A stretch of DNA of 64,000 bases from Novosphingobium sp. KCTC 2891 (GTDB lineage Bacteria > Pseudomonadota > Alphaproteobacteria > Sphingomonadales > Sphingomonadaceae), in NCBI RefSeq assembly GCF_025938155.1, contig NZ_JAPCZG010000007.1, positions 169,835-233,834 on the forward strand, in the 5' to 3' direction. Position 1 is the first letter of the stretch, and every line of letters starts with the position of its first letter. The notes under the pieces are model-generated. The model had not been told where the DNA came from and ran no database searches. It was given only the letters and a program-made list of their open reading frames with translations. Below, one piece after another: positions 19,477 through 27,304 of this stretch. A program made the translations under genes and the position numbers.

Positions 19477-19483
19477 GAGACAT
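19427..19483 (-). CDS. Possible 18-residue leader peptide of ilvE
   Basis: ATG at 19483 lies 7 nt after the core of an exceptionally strong ribosome site and encodes MSHGSAERSVQSRAEHYR before TGA. It has one Val codon and no Leu or Ile codons, so it is not a classical branched-chain attenuator peptide. The evidence is the ribosome site, spacing and downstream hairpins only. Confidence 0.45.
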   Translation of the reverse strand: MSHGSAERSVQSRAEHYR

Positions 19484-19484
19484 C

Positions 19485-19499
19485 GGATCACCTCCTTTC
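19485..19499 (-). promoter_or_regulatory. Exceptionally long Shine-Dalgarno sequence
   Basis: On the minus strand, GAAAGGAGGTGATCC is a 15-nt perfect complement of the canonical 3' end of 16S rRNA (GGATCACCTCCTTTC), far longer than the 4-6 nt typical of other genes here. It precedes the 18-residue leader frame. Sequence around it does not match the rest of the 16S 3' end, so it is not an rRNA fragment. Confidence 0.7.
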
Positions 19500-19680
19500 G
19501 CGCTGTTGAGCCAAAGTCACCGCTTTCGCGGCTGGACCGGGAGGGGTGGGCCGCTCACCGATCTTGACGCCAATGTGAGTCATTCGCCGGGCAACAACAA
19601 GTCTTGCATGAAATTATTTTGCCGTCAGGATAGAGACTTCGCGCCGCGTTCCGGGCGCGCTCGCCGCCCTGCTTCCGGCG
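19500..19680. other. Intergenic sequence upstream of the ilvE leader
   Basis: Between the leader ribosome site and the lipoprotein stop at 19681 no convincing gene is seen. It should hold the promoter for the leftward ilvE leader transcript, but no strong -35/-10 pair stands out. A short CCGC-GAAA-GCGG hairpin occurs near 19521-19532. Confidence 0.4.
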
Positions 19681-20217
19681 CTAGCGGCAATCCTCCACGA
19701 CGCGGCCAACCTCCGCCCACGCGGGCAGATAGAGCGTCGGCAGTCCATTCACATCGACCACGAAGCGGCCCCGGCTGAAGGCCATGGCATCGAGCAGCCG
19801 GTCATTGGCGGCAAAGGGGATGGCGACCACCGGTGCGGCCGCGCCGGCCAGCGGCGAGGCGCTGAGCGGACGGCTTTCGCTCGACGTGGTGATGGTGGCC
19901 GGCACGGGGGAAGCGGCTGCACCGGCGCGCAGCACGGTGACGGTGCGGGCCGCCGTGTCGCAGCGCAGCGAGACGAGCGGTTCTGCGCCCGCTGCCCCGA
20001 AACGCGCCATGCTGCCGCCCGGGATGGGGCCGTAGCTCCAGGTGCCGGGGGTCTGCGCCGCATCGCGCCAGTCACGGGGCGGCGGGGGCGAGGGCGGCGG
20101 CGGAGCGGGCCGTGCGGGCGGCGCCGGCGGCGGCGGGGGAGGAGGCGGCGGGGCCGCGACGCAGCCGGCCAGGGCGGCAATAACGAGGAGCGGCAGATGC
20201 GCGCGGTTGATCTTCAT
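19681..20217 (-). CDS. Proline-rich lipoprotein of unknown function
   Basis: 178 residues: signal MKINRAHLPLLVIAALAGC with a lipobox Cys at residue 19, a mature N terminus that is nearly all Pro and Ala for about 30 residues (a spacer that could cross the periplasm), then a globular part (WRDAAQTPGTWSYGPI to GRVVEDCR) seen as a generic sphingomonad hypothetical protein. Two Cys in the globular part could form a disulphide. Starts 25 nt from the divergent tlyA start. Confidence 0.7.
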   Translation of the reverse strand: MKINRAHLPLLVIAALAGCVAAPPPPPPPPPAPPARPAPPPPSPPPPRDWRDAAQTPGTWSYGPIPGGSMARFGAAGAEPLVSLRCDTAARTVTVLRAGAAASPVPATITTSSESRPLSASPLAGAAAPVVAIPFAANDRLLDAMAFSRGRFVVDVNGLPTLYLPAWAEVGRVVEDCR

Positions 20218-20242
20218 GCCCGGCTTATGGAAGAGACGCTGC

Positions 20243-21100
20243 GTGACCTCAACCCGTCCCCCCAAAGCGCCCGCCAGGACGAAAGTCCGCGTCGACCAGT
20301 TGCTCGTCGAGCGCGGTCTTGTCGAAAGCCGCGCGCGCGCGCAGGCGCTGATCCTCGCCGGCCTCGTCTTTTCAGGCGAGACCAAGATCGCCAAGGCCGG
20401 CCAGGCGCTGTTCCCCGACGCGCCGCTCGACGTGCGCGGGCGCGATCATCCGTGGGTTTCGCGCGGCGGGATCAAGCTGGCCCATGCCATCGCGCACTTC
20501 GCGCTCGATCCGGCGGGTGTCACCGCGATGGACATCGGCAGTTCGACCGGCGGGTTTACCGACGTGCTGCTCCAGAACGGGGCAGAGCACGTCTTCGCGG
20601 TCGATTCCGGCACCAATCAGCTGGCGTGGAAGCTGCGACAGGACCCGCGCGTCACCGTGCTGGAACAGACCAGCGCGCGCGTGCTGACGCCGGGGCACAT
20701 CGATCGCTCCGCAACCTGGGTGGTGTGCGATGCGAGCTTCATCGGCCTGCGCAAGGTGCTGGAAGTGCCCCTGGCGCTCGCCACGCGGCCGACGCGGCTG
20801 GTCGCGCTGATCAAGCCGCAGTTCGAGGTGGGACGCAGTGAAGTGGGCAAGGGCGGCGTGGTGCGCGACCCTGCGCTGCACGCGCGCGTCTGCGAGGAAG
20901 TGCGCGCGTGGCTGGAAAGCGAGGGCTGGCAAGTTCAGGGCATCGCGCAAAGCCCGATCACCGGCCCCGAAGGCAACGTGGAGTTCCTGATTTCCGCCTT
21001 GCGCCCCGCTGACAATGACGGTCTTAGTAAAGGAACCAGTGACAGCGCCAGTGACAGCGATTGCGCGAACGCTGCGGCCTCGCCAATATCACAAGGTTAA
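20243..21100 (+). CDS. tlyA: TlyA-type rRNA 2'-O-methyltransferase
   Basis: Annotated in many genomes as hemolysin TlyA; in studied cases it methylates riboses of 16S/23S rRNA. The product has an N-terminal S4 RNA-binding domain (VRVDQLLVERGLVESRARA), SAM-binding AMDIGSSTGGFTDVLL, and the FtsJ-like KPQFEVGR segment. GTG at 20243 follows GGAAGAG. The 285-residue protein runs about 30 residues past the usual end with a Ser/Asp-rich tail encoded partly by a 12-bp tandem repeat. The TAA overlaps the tspO ATG (TAATG). Confidence 0.9.
   Translation: MTSTRPPKAPARTKVRVDQLLVERGLVESRARAQALILAGLVFSGETKIAKAGQALFPDAPLDVRGRDHPWVSRGGIKLAHAIAHFALDPAGVTAMDIGSSTGGFTDVLLQNGAEHVFAVDSGTNQLAWKLRQDPRVTVLEQTSARVLTPGHIDRSATWVVCDASFIGLRKVLEVPLALATRPTRLVALIKPQFEVGRSEVGKGGVVRDPALHARVCEEVRAWLESEGWQVQGIAQSPITGPEGNVEFLISALRPADNDGLSKGTSDSASDSDCANAAASPISQG
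21036..21059. repeat. 12-bp tandem duplication at the tlyA 3' end
   Basis: CCAGTGACAGCG occurs twice in perfect tandem and encodes part of the Ser/Asp-rich C-terminal tail of TlyA. Confidence 0.85.
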
Positions 21101-21690
21101 TGGGGCGAATCGAGGGGGTGGCTGGTTCCGGTACGATGAGATACTTGGCTTCTCCTGCGCAACTTCGCGCCAGCCTGCTGCGCTGGTCGCTGTTCACCGT
21201 ACCGCTCGTGCTGGGTCTTGGGCTGCTTTCGGGGCGCACCGCCGGCAGCGGCCCGGGCAACGCCTGGTTCGATGCCCTGAACAAACCCGCGATCTATCCC
21301 CCGCCAGTGACCTTCGCCATCGTGTGGTCGGTGCTCTATGTGCTGATGGGCATCGCGCTGGCGATGATCATCGCGGCATGGGGGGCACGCGGGCGCGGCC
21401 TCGCCATCGGGGTGTTCGTGGTCCAGCTGGCACTCAATCTGGCGTGGAGCCCCGTGTTCTTCGCGCTGCACCGGCCAGGCGCGGCGCTGTGGATCATCGC
21501 GGGGATGATCCTGGCCGTCCTGCTGACGGTGGTGCTGTTCACGCGCATCCGGCCTTTGGCCGGGGTGCTGCTGCTGCCCTATCTGGCGTGGACCTGCTTT
21601 GCGGCGGTGCTGAACTGGCAGTTCGTGGAACTGAATCCCGGCGCCGAGCAGGTCGAGGAATCCGGCGCGGCCGTCCGCGTCGAGTTGTAA
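21100..21690 (+). CDS. tspO: TspO/MBR family tryptophan-rich sensory protein
   Basis: Five-helix membrane protein that binds porphyrins and, in Rhodobacter, modulates tetrapyrrole and photopigment gene expression. Family motifs WFDALNKPAIYPPP, NLAWSPVFF and AWTCFAAVLNWQ are present. ATG at 21100 overlaps the tlyA stop and follows AAGG; MRYLASP at 21136 is an alternative start. 196 residues, slightly longer than typical because of the acidic C-terminal tail. Confidence 0.9.
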   Translation: MGRIEGVAGSGTMRYLASPAQLRASLLRWSLFTVPLVLGLGLLSGRTAGSGPGNAWFDALNKPAIYPPPVTFAIVWSVLYVLMGIALAMIIAAWGARGRGLAIGVFVVQLALNLAWSPVFFALHRPGAALWIIAGMILAVLLTVVLFTRIRPLAGVLLLPYLAWTCFAAVLNWQFVELNPGAEQVEESGAAVRVEL

Positions 21691-21790
21691 GGCGGCGGGC
21701 TTGCGCGCGGCGGATGCGAAGCCCATTTAGGCCTCCGCATGATGGCGCTCGCGGTCTCGCGGTGCCGGACATTCATTCAAAGGGCAGACA

Positions 21791-22078
21791 ATGCAGAGCG
21801 AGAACCCGCTGATCGCCGATTTCGTGAAGCTGGTGAACAGCGCCGCCGGCACCTTCGCCGGCATGGGCCGTGAAGCCGGCGGCACCGCGCGTGAAAAGCT
21901 GCGCGAAGTGTTCGGCGGCATGGACTTCGTCAGCCGCGAGGAGTTCGAGGCGGTGAAGGAAATGGCCGCCACCGCGCGCGAAGAAGTCGACGCGCTCAAG
22001 GAGCGTCTCGCGAAGCTGGAAGGTGCCGCCGCGGTGCAATCCCCGGCCGACGCCGCCAGCGGCACGGCCGCCGGCTGA
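21791..22078 (+). CDS. ubiK: Ubiquinone biosynthesis accessory factor UbiK (BMFP family)
   Basis: A 95-residue helical protein: an N-terminal amphipathic part (NPLIADFVKLVNSAAGTFAGM) and a C-terminal coiled coil (VSREEFEAVKEMAATAREEVDALKERLAKLE with heptad spacing). UbiK homologues help aerobic ubiquinone synthesis and associate with UbiJ and lipids in enterobacteria. AAAGGG precedes the ATG. Ends 10 nt from the convergent kinase gene. Confidence 0.88.
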   Translation: MQSENPLIADFVKLVNSAAGTFAGMGREAGGTAREKLREVFGGMDFVSREEFEAVKEMAATAREEVDALKERLAKLEGAAAVQSPADAASGTAAG

Positions 22079-22088
22079 GCGTTTCAGA

Positions 22089-23498
22089 TCAGGAGACGAG
22101 GCTGCGCGCGACTTTCGCGTCGCAGTCGAGCCGCCACAGCAGTCCTTCGGGGGCATAGTCGAGTACCACCTCGGCCTTGAGGCTGCGCGACGGGATGTGC
22201 CGGATCAGCGTGGTGCCGAAACCGCTGGCATTCGGCGGCACGACCGTCGGGCCACCGGTTTCGCGCCATTCGACCACGAAGCGGTCTGCCGCGGTCACTT
22301 CCCACGATAGCCAGACTTCCCCGCCGGATTTCGACAGCGCGCCGTACTTCAGCGCGTTGGTGGCCAGTTCGTGCAGCGCCATGCCGATGATCTCGGCGCT
22401 TCGCGGGGAAAGATCGACCGCAGGGCCGCAGGTCTTGACGAGACCCCTGCTTTCACGGCCCAGAATCGCCAGCTGCGCATCGACCAGTTCCTCCATCGGG
22501 ATGGTGGCCCAGCCGCGCCGCACCAGCAGGTCCTGATTGGCGGAAAGGCTGGCGAGGCGTTTCTCGAAGCGTTCGAGAAAACTGGCGTCGCCTCCTCCTG
22601 ATCGGCGGGCCAGCGCCTGCACCACCGACAGCATGTTTTTCGAGCGATGGTTCACTTCCATCAGCAGGACCCGGATCTGCTCTTCCTTTTCGAGCAGTTC
22701 GGTGACGTCGGTGTTGGTGCCGAACCAATGGATGATCTCGCCCGCGTCGTCGCGGATCGGTTTCGCGCGCGAGAGGAACCAGCGGTAGGCGCCATCGGCG
22801 CCGCGCAAGGGGAAGGTGTCTTCCCATTCGGTGCCCGATGCGATGCAGATCGAGAAATGCTCTCGCACGCGGTCCAGGTGGTCGGGGTGATGCACCGCTT
22901 CCCAGCCCCAGCCCCGCATCTGCTGGAACTGCGTGCCGGTATAGTCGTACCAGCGCTTGTTGTACCAGGTCAGCCCGCCGTCCGGCGCGGCGATCCAGGC
23001 CAGCTGCGAGATATTGTCCGCCAGCATCCGGAACTTCAGCCCGGTTTCCTTGAGCGCTTCCTCGGCCGCGTGGCGCTCGGTCACGTCGCGGGCGATCTTG
23101 CTGGCGCCGACAATCCGCCCATCGGGATCGAGAATCGGCGAGACGGTTAGCGAGACGCGTAGCGAGCTGCCGTCCTTGCGCTGGCGGATCGTCTCGAAGC
23201 TGCGGACACGTTCGCCCCGACCGATGCGGGCGAGGATATCGTCCTCCTCGTCCTGCCTGTCATGCGGGATGACCTTGCGGATCGATTGCCCGACCATCTC
23301 CTCCTCGGTGAAGCCGAAGATGCGGGTTGCACCGGGATTCCAGCTGATGACCGTGCCGTCCAGCCGCTTGCTGATGATCGCGTCGTCGGAGGACTGGATG
23401 ATTGCAGATAAGTGGGCTTCCGCCAGCAATGCGCGTGCTCCGATGCCATCCCGCCCGCGAACACTGTAGGCGCTCGCGGGGGCAATGCAAACGGACAA
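22089..23498 (-). CDS. HWE-family sensor histidine kinase with two PAS domains
   Basis: Cytoplasmic sensor kinase with no membrane segment. PAS/PAC domains occupy about residues 28-142 and 155-270, then an HWE kinase core with phosphoacceptor His284 in LLMEVNHRSKNML and the N-box LHELATNALKYG (Asn381). Such kinases often respond to light or general stress, but no LOV Cys motif was seen. The start is uncertain: TTG at 23498 gives 469 residues and a later TTG near the first PAS domain is possible. It follows metZ by 22 nt; no response regulator is adjacent. Confidence 0.88.
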   Translation of the reverse strand: MSVCIAPASAYSVRGRDGIGARALLAEAHLSAIIQSSDDAIISKRLDGTVISWNPGATRIFGFTEEEMVGQSIRKVIPHDRQDEEDDILARIGRGERVRSFETIRQRKDGSSLRVSLTVSPILDPDGRIVGASKIARDVTERHAAEEALKETGLKFRMLADNISQLAWIAAPDGGLTWYNKRWYDYTGTQFQQMRGWGWEAVHHPDHLDRVREHFSICIASGTEWEDTFPLRGADGAYRWFLSRAKPIRDDAGEIIHWFGTNTDVTELLEKEEQIRVLLMEVNHRSKNMLSVVQALARRSGGGDASFLERFEKRLASLSANQDLLVRRGWATIPMEELVDAQLAILGRESRGLVKTCGPAVDLSPRSAEIIGMALHELATNALKYGALSKSGGEVWLSWEVTAADRFVVEWRETGGPTVVPPNASGFGTTLIRHIPSRSLKAEVVLDYAPEGLLWRLDCDAKVARSLVS

Positions 23499-23520
23499 AT
23501 ACCGCCTTGTTCAGAGTGGC

Positions 23521-24729
23521 TTAGAGGCCGACCTTGGTCAATGCCTGATCGAGATCCTCGATCAGGTCATCCGGATCCTCGAGTCCCACGTTGAGTCGCA
23601 GCATCCCCTCACCCACACCCATGTCGGCGCGGGTTTCCGGGCCGACGCCGTGGTGCGTGGACGACGCCGGGTGGCACATCAGCGAGCGCGAATCGCCGAT
23701 GTTGTTCGAGATGTCGATCAGTTCCAGCGCATCGAGCAATCCGTGCGCCTGCGGCCGGCCGCCGTCGAGGTCGAACGAGAAGATCGGCCCGCCGGCCTTC
23801 ATCTGCTTCTTCGCCAGTTCGTGCTGCGGGTGGCTGGGCAGGAACGGGTAGAGCAGCCGGGGGACGCGCTTTTCCAGGAAAGTCGCGACCTTGAGTGCGC
23901 TTTCGCTCTGGCGGTGGATGCGCAGGTCGAGCGTTTCAAGGCCCTTGAGCACGACCCACGCGTTGAACGGCGCGCAGTTGGGACCGGTATTGCGCTGGAA
24001 CGGCAGCAGCACGTTGTTGATGAAATCGGCCGAGCCGCAGACCGCACCGGCCAGCACGCGGCCTTGCCCGTCCATCATCTTGGTCGCGGAATAGGCGACG
24101 ACATCGGCGCCGAAATCCATCGGGCGCTGAAGCGCGCTGGTGGCGAAGGCATTGTCGACCACGGTGACGATGCCGTGCTTCTTCGCCAGCGAGCAGACGA
24201 ATTCGAGATCGACCACGTCCATCGTCGGATTGGCCGGGCTTTCGAAGAAGAACACCTTGGTGTTGGGGCGGATTGCGGCTTCCCACGCGGCTTTGTCGCT
24301 CGCGTCGATCGTGGTGCCCTGGATGCCGAAGCGCGGCAGCAGGTTGTCCACCAGCCAGCGGCACGAACCGAACGCGGCCTTGGCGGCGACGACGTGATCT
24401 CCGGCGGACAGCTGGCAGAGCAGGGCGGTGGTCATCGCTGCCATGCCGCTGGCCTGTGCGCGGCAAGCTTCTGCGCCTTCGAGCAGGGCGATGCGTTCTT
24501 CCATCATCTGCACGGTGGGGTTCTGGAGGCGGGAATAGGTCATCCCGTCATCTTCGCCGGCGAAGCGCGCGGCCACGGTCGCGGCGCTGTCGTAGGTGTA
24601 GCCCGAGGTGAGGAACAGCGCCTCGGACGTCTCGCCCATTTCGGAGCGCCAGGTGCCCCCCCGGATCGCCTGGGTTGCGGGGCGCCACTTGGTGGTGATC
24701 GAACGGTCCTGGCCGGCTGTGCGCTTCAT
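23521..24729 (-). CDS. metZ: O-succinylhomoserine sulfhydrylase
   Basis: PLP enzyme of the Cys/Met-metabolism family forming homocysteine directly from O-succinylhomoserine and sulfide. The 402-residue product has SRLQNPTVQMMEERIALLEG, DNAFATS and the PLP-Lys motif YSATKMMDGQGR typical of MetZ. The start MKRTAGQD at 24729 is preferred over longer frames that would run into the divergent gene. The alternative, cystathionine gamma-synthase, is less likely from the DGQGR motif. Confidence 0.92.
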   Translation of the reverse strand: MKRTAGQDRSITTKWRPATQAIRGGTWRSEMGETSEALFLTSGYTYDSAATVAARFAGEDDGMTYSRLQNPTVQMMEERIALLEGAEACRAQASGMAAMTTALLCQLSAGDHVVAAKAAFGSCRWLVDNLLPRFGIQGTTIDASDKAAWEAAIRPNTKVFFFESPANPTMDVVDLEFVCSLAKKHGIVTVVDNAFATSALQRPMDFGADVVAYSATKMMDGQGRVLAGAVCGSADFINNVLLPFQRNTGPNCAPFNAWVVLKGLETLDLRIHRQSESALKVATFLEKRVPRLLYPFLPSHPQHELAKKQMKAGGPIFSFDLDGGRPQAHGLLDALELIDISNNIGDSRSLMCHPASSTHHGVGPETRADMGVGEGMLRLNVGLEDPDDLIEDLDQALTKVGL

Positions 24730-24817
24730 GAGGCCACGCCTTAGTTTCCGAGCATCGACGGCGCAAGCGGCTGGCATTGCCTGCACCGCTGCAAATGGCC
24801 TATCTGCGTGCGCAGGC

Positions 24818-26119
24818 ATGAAAATCCTCCCGCAGAACTCGCCCGCGCAAGCTGTCCGCCACCCCGCCAACGACCCGTTGCTCTGGGTGCTGGCGATCAC
24901 CGCCGCGTTCCTGGCCCTGGCGCTCTACCGGATCGGCATCCCCTCGAAGCCGATGTTCGACGAGATCCACTATCTGCCGGCCGCGCGCCGGCTGATCGAC
25001 CTGACCCACCGGCTCAACCCCGAGCATCCGCTGCTGGGCAAGGAAATGATCGCGCTGGGGATGCGACTGTTCGGCGACGTGCCCTTCGGCTGGCGCGCGC
25101 CGAATGCCGTGCTGGGCGCGATCGGGCTGTTTGCGGCGACGCGCGCGGTGTGGTGGGCCAGCCTGTCGCGATCGACGACGCTGCTGTTCGGCGTATTGAT
25201 GGCCAGCAATTTCATCTGGTTCATTCTCAGCCGCATCGCGATGCTCGACATGGCGATGGCCGCGATGCTGGCGCTGGCGTTCTGGCAATGGGCGCAGGCG
25301 TGGCGCAAGGGCGGGCGGCGGCATCTGGTGCTGTGCGGCGCGTTCCTGGGCTTGTCGCTTGGGGCCAAGTGGAACGGGGCGCCGCTGCTGGTGATGCCGG
25401 GCCTGCTGTTCGCCTGGGACCGCTGGCAGGCGCTGCGCGGCCGGCGGGGCCAGTTCCTCACCGCGCGTGATGCCGGTCCGGTGCCCGGTGTCTCGCTGAT
25501 CGAGGCGGGGGTCTGGCTGGGGCTGTGGCCGCTGGTGGCCTATTTCGCCACGTTCGCACCAGCGTTCTTCTATCACGTCCAGCCGATGACGTTGGGCGGC
25601 TTGATCCCGTGGCAGAAGTACATGCTGCAATTGCAGGACAGCGTGGTGAAGCCTCACACCTACATGAGCCGGTGGTGGCAGTGGGTGTTCAACATCCGGC
25701 CGATCTGGTTCCTCTACCAGAACGTCGATGGCGCGCAGCGCGGGGTGCTGATGCTCGGCAATCCGTTCACGATGCTGGCCGGGCTGCCCGCGCTGGTGTT
25801 CTGCGCGTGGGACGGCGTGAAAGGCGACAAGCTGAGGCGCGGCGTTGCATTGCTTTATGTCGCGGCGCTGATCTTCTGGGCGCTGAACGGCAAGCCGGTG
25901 CAGTTCTACTATCACTACACGCTCGCCAGCCTGTTCCTGATCGCGGCGCTGGCGCTGGTGCTGGGCGAGTGGTGGGACAACGGCACGCGCTGGCCGGCGC
26001 GGGTAGCGGCGGGCCTGTCGCTCGTGCTCTTCGCGGGGTTCTACCCGATCCTGGCGGCGGGGCCGCTGCCCCGCGCCAATTCCTACGTCGATTACACGTG
26101 GATCAAGAGCTGGCGCTGA
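24818..26119 (+). CDS. PMT-family (GT39) glycosyltransferase
   Basis: Polytopic GT-C enzyme, 433 residues with about 10 or more membrane segments. The first luminal loop carries the PMT signature FDEIHYLPAARRL with the catalytic Asp-Glu, and a W-rich C-terminal region (SRWWQWVFNIRPIW) matches bacterial protein O-mannosyltransferases. The donor is expected to be a polyprenyl-phosphate sugar. The facing gene encodes a polyprenyl-phosphate-mannose-synthase-like enzyme, which could supply it. ATG at 24818. Confidence 0.88.
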   Translation: MKILPQNSPAQAVRHPANDPLLWVLAITAAFLALALYRIGIPSKPMFDEIHYLPAARRLIDLTHRLNPEHPLLGKEMIALGMRLFGDVPFGWRAPNAVLGAIGLFAATRAVWWASLSRSTTLLFGVLMASNFIWFILSRIAMLDMAMAAMLALAFWQWAQAWRKGGRRHLVLCGAFLGLSLGAKWNGAPLLVMPGLLFAWDRWQALRGRRGQFLTARDAGPVPGVSLIEAGVWLGLWPLVAYFATFAPAFFYHVQPMTLGGLIPWQKYMLQLQDSVVKPHTYMSRWWQWVFNIRPIWFLYQNVDGAQRGVLMLGNPFTMLAGLPALVFCAWDGVKGDKLRRGVALLYVAALIFWALNGKPVQFYYHYTLASLFLIAALALVLGEWWDNGTRWPARVAAGLSLVLFAGFYPILAAGPLPRANSYVDYTWIKSWR

Positions 26120-26137
26120 ACGCCGGCGGCAAGGGGA

Positions 26138-26160
26138 GAGCTGGCGCCGGGCGCCAGCTC
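26138..26160. terminator. Perfect palindrome between the two convergent glycosyltransferase genes
   Basis: GAGCTGGCGCC and GGCGCCAGCTC form an 11-nt inverted repeat around a single G, so the practical stem is 9-10 bp. It is placed between converging stops. No T-run follows on either strand, so termination by this hairpin alone is uncertain. Confidence 0.55.
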
Positions 26161-26168
26161 CATCGACC

Positions 26169-27293
26169 TCAGTATTTGCCCCAGACGAACTTGCTCGACA
26201 GCGCGAAGTTCCACACCGAGCCGAGCACGATGCCGATGATCACGGCGACGAAATCGTGGAAGCCCATCGCCTTCAGCGCCGCGGCCGAGCCGACATTGGT
26301 GAGCAGGCCGAGCGAGCAGGTCATGGCGAACTTGGCCCAGCCGCGCATCACCGGCACGAAGCCGCGCAGGCGCTTGTCGGAATAGGTCAGTTCATTGTTC
26401 AGCACGAAGTTGAACGACATCGCGATCACGGCGGCGATCGTGTTGGCGACGTTGAAGGTGACGTTGCTGGACCAGTGGCCATAGACGAAGCGTTCGCCCA
26501 GCAGCAGGTGCAGGACGAGCCACAGCGCGCCCATCTGCACGCCCACGCCCATCGCGCCCACGGTGCCGAACAGCGCGAAGCGGGTGGGGATGATGCGGCC
26601 CAGCCACTTGTCGTAAAGCCCGACGAGGAACTCGAATACCACGGTGCGGTCGAGCTTGGATTCGCCTTCCATCCGCGCTGCGAAGTTCAGCGGGAATTCC
26701 TTGACGCGCAGCGGGGCATCGACGGTGGCGAGGATGTCCAGCAGGATCTTGAAGCCCACGCCCGAAAGGCGGTGGGCGTCGGCGCGCAGCGTTCCGGCGC
26801 GCAGCATGAAGAAGCCGCTCATCGGATCGGACAGCTGCACGCCGGTTACCCGGCGGGCAAGGCGGTTGGCGAGGCCCGAGGCCTTGACCCGGTCCGGGCG
26901 GCCCCATGCTTCGGTGCTGGCACCTTCGGCGAAGCGGCTGGCATAGGCCACGTCCCAATCGCCGCTGGTCACCGCCGCCAGCATCTGCGGCAGCAGCGCC
27001 GGATCGTGCTGTCCGTCGGCGTCCATCACCGCCACGACAGGGGCGGCGGTGGCGCACATCCCCTCGATCGCGGCGGAGGCGAGGCCGCGCCGGCCGATGC
27101 GCTCGATCACGCGGATGCGCGGATCGGTCAGCGAGATCCGCCGCGCCTCGTCGGCGGTCCCGTCGGGGCTGTTGTCATCGACGAAGATGGCTTCCCAGGC
27201 GAGCCCGGAAAGCGCGGCGTCGAGCCGCTCGACCATCAAGGCGATGTTCTTGCGTTCGTTGTAGGTCGGCAGGATAACGGCGAGTTGCAGCAT
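26169..27293 (-). CDS. Polyprenyl-phosphate mannose synthase fused to a GtrA-like membrane domain
   Basis: 374 residues. The N-terminal half is a GT2 domain of the dolichyl-phosphate-mannose-synthase type: ILPTYNERKNI, FVDDNSPDGTAD, MDADGQHDP and DPMSGFFMLR. From about residue 235 a four-helix GtrA-like domain follows (RFALFGTVGAMGVG to FVWGKY), which in this fusion type is thought to help flip the lipid-linked sugar. Last gene of a probable recO-leuB-GT2 transcript, 11 nt after leuB, and convergent with the PMT gene. Confidence 0.92.
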   Translation of the reverse strand: MLQLAVILPTYNERKNIALMVERLDAALSGLAWEAIFVDDNSPDGTADEARRISLTDPRIRVIERIGRRGLASAAIEGMCATAAPVVAVMDADGQHDPALLPQMLAAVTSGDWDVAYASRFAEGASTEAWGRPDRVKASGLANRLARRVTGVQLSDPMSGFFMLRAGTLRADAHRLSGVGFKILLDILATVDAPLRVKEFPLNFAARMEGESKLDRTVVFEFLVGLYDKWLGRIIPTRFALFGTVGAMGVGVQMGALWLVLHLLLGERFVYGHWSSNVTFNVANTIAAVIAMSFNFVLNNELTYSDKRLRGFVPVMRGWAKFAMTCSLGLLTNVGSAAALKAMGFHDFVAVIIGIVLGSVWNFALSSKFVWGKY

Positions 27294-27304
27294 GACGCGC
27301 GCGC

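Noticed and set aside
19485..19499. Plus-strand match to the 3' end of 16S rRNA as a possible rRNA fragment
   Set aside because: Only the last 15 nt match; the flanking 16S sequence is absent, so it is better read as a ribosome site on the minus strand.
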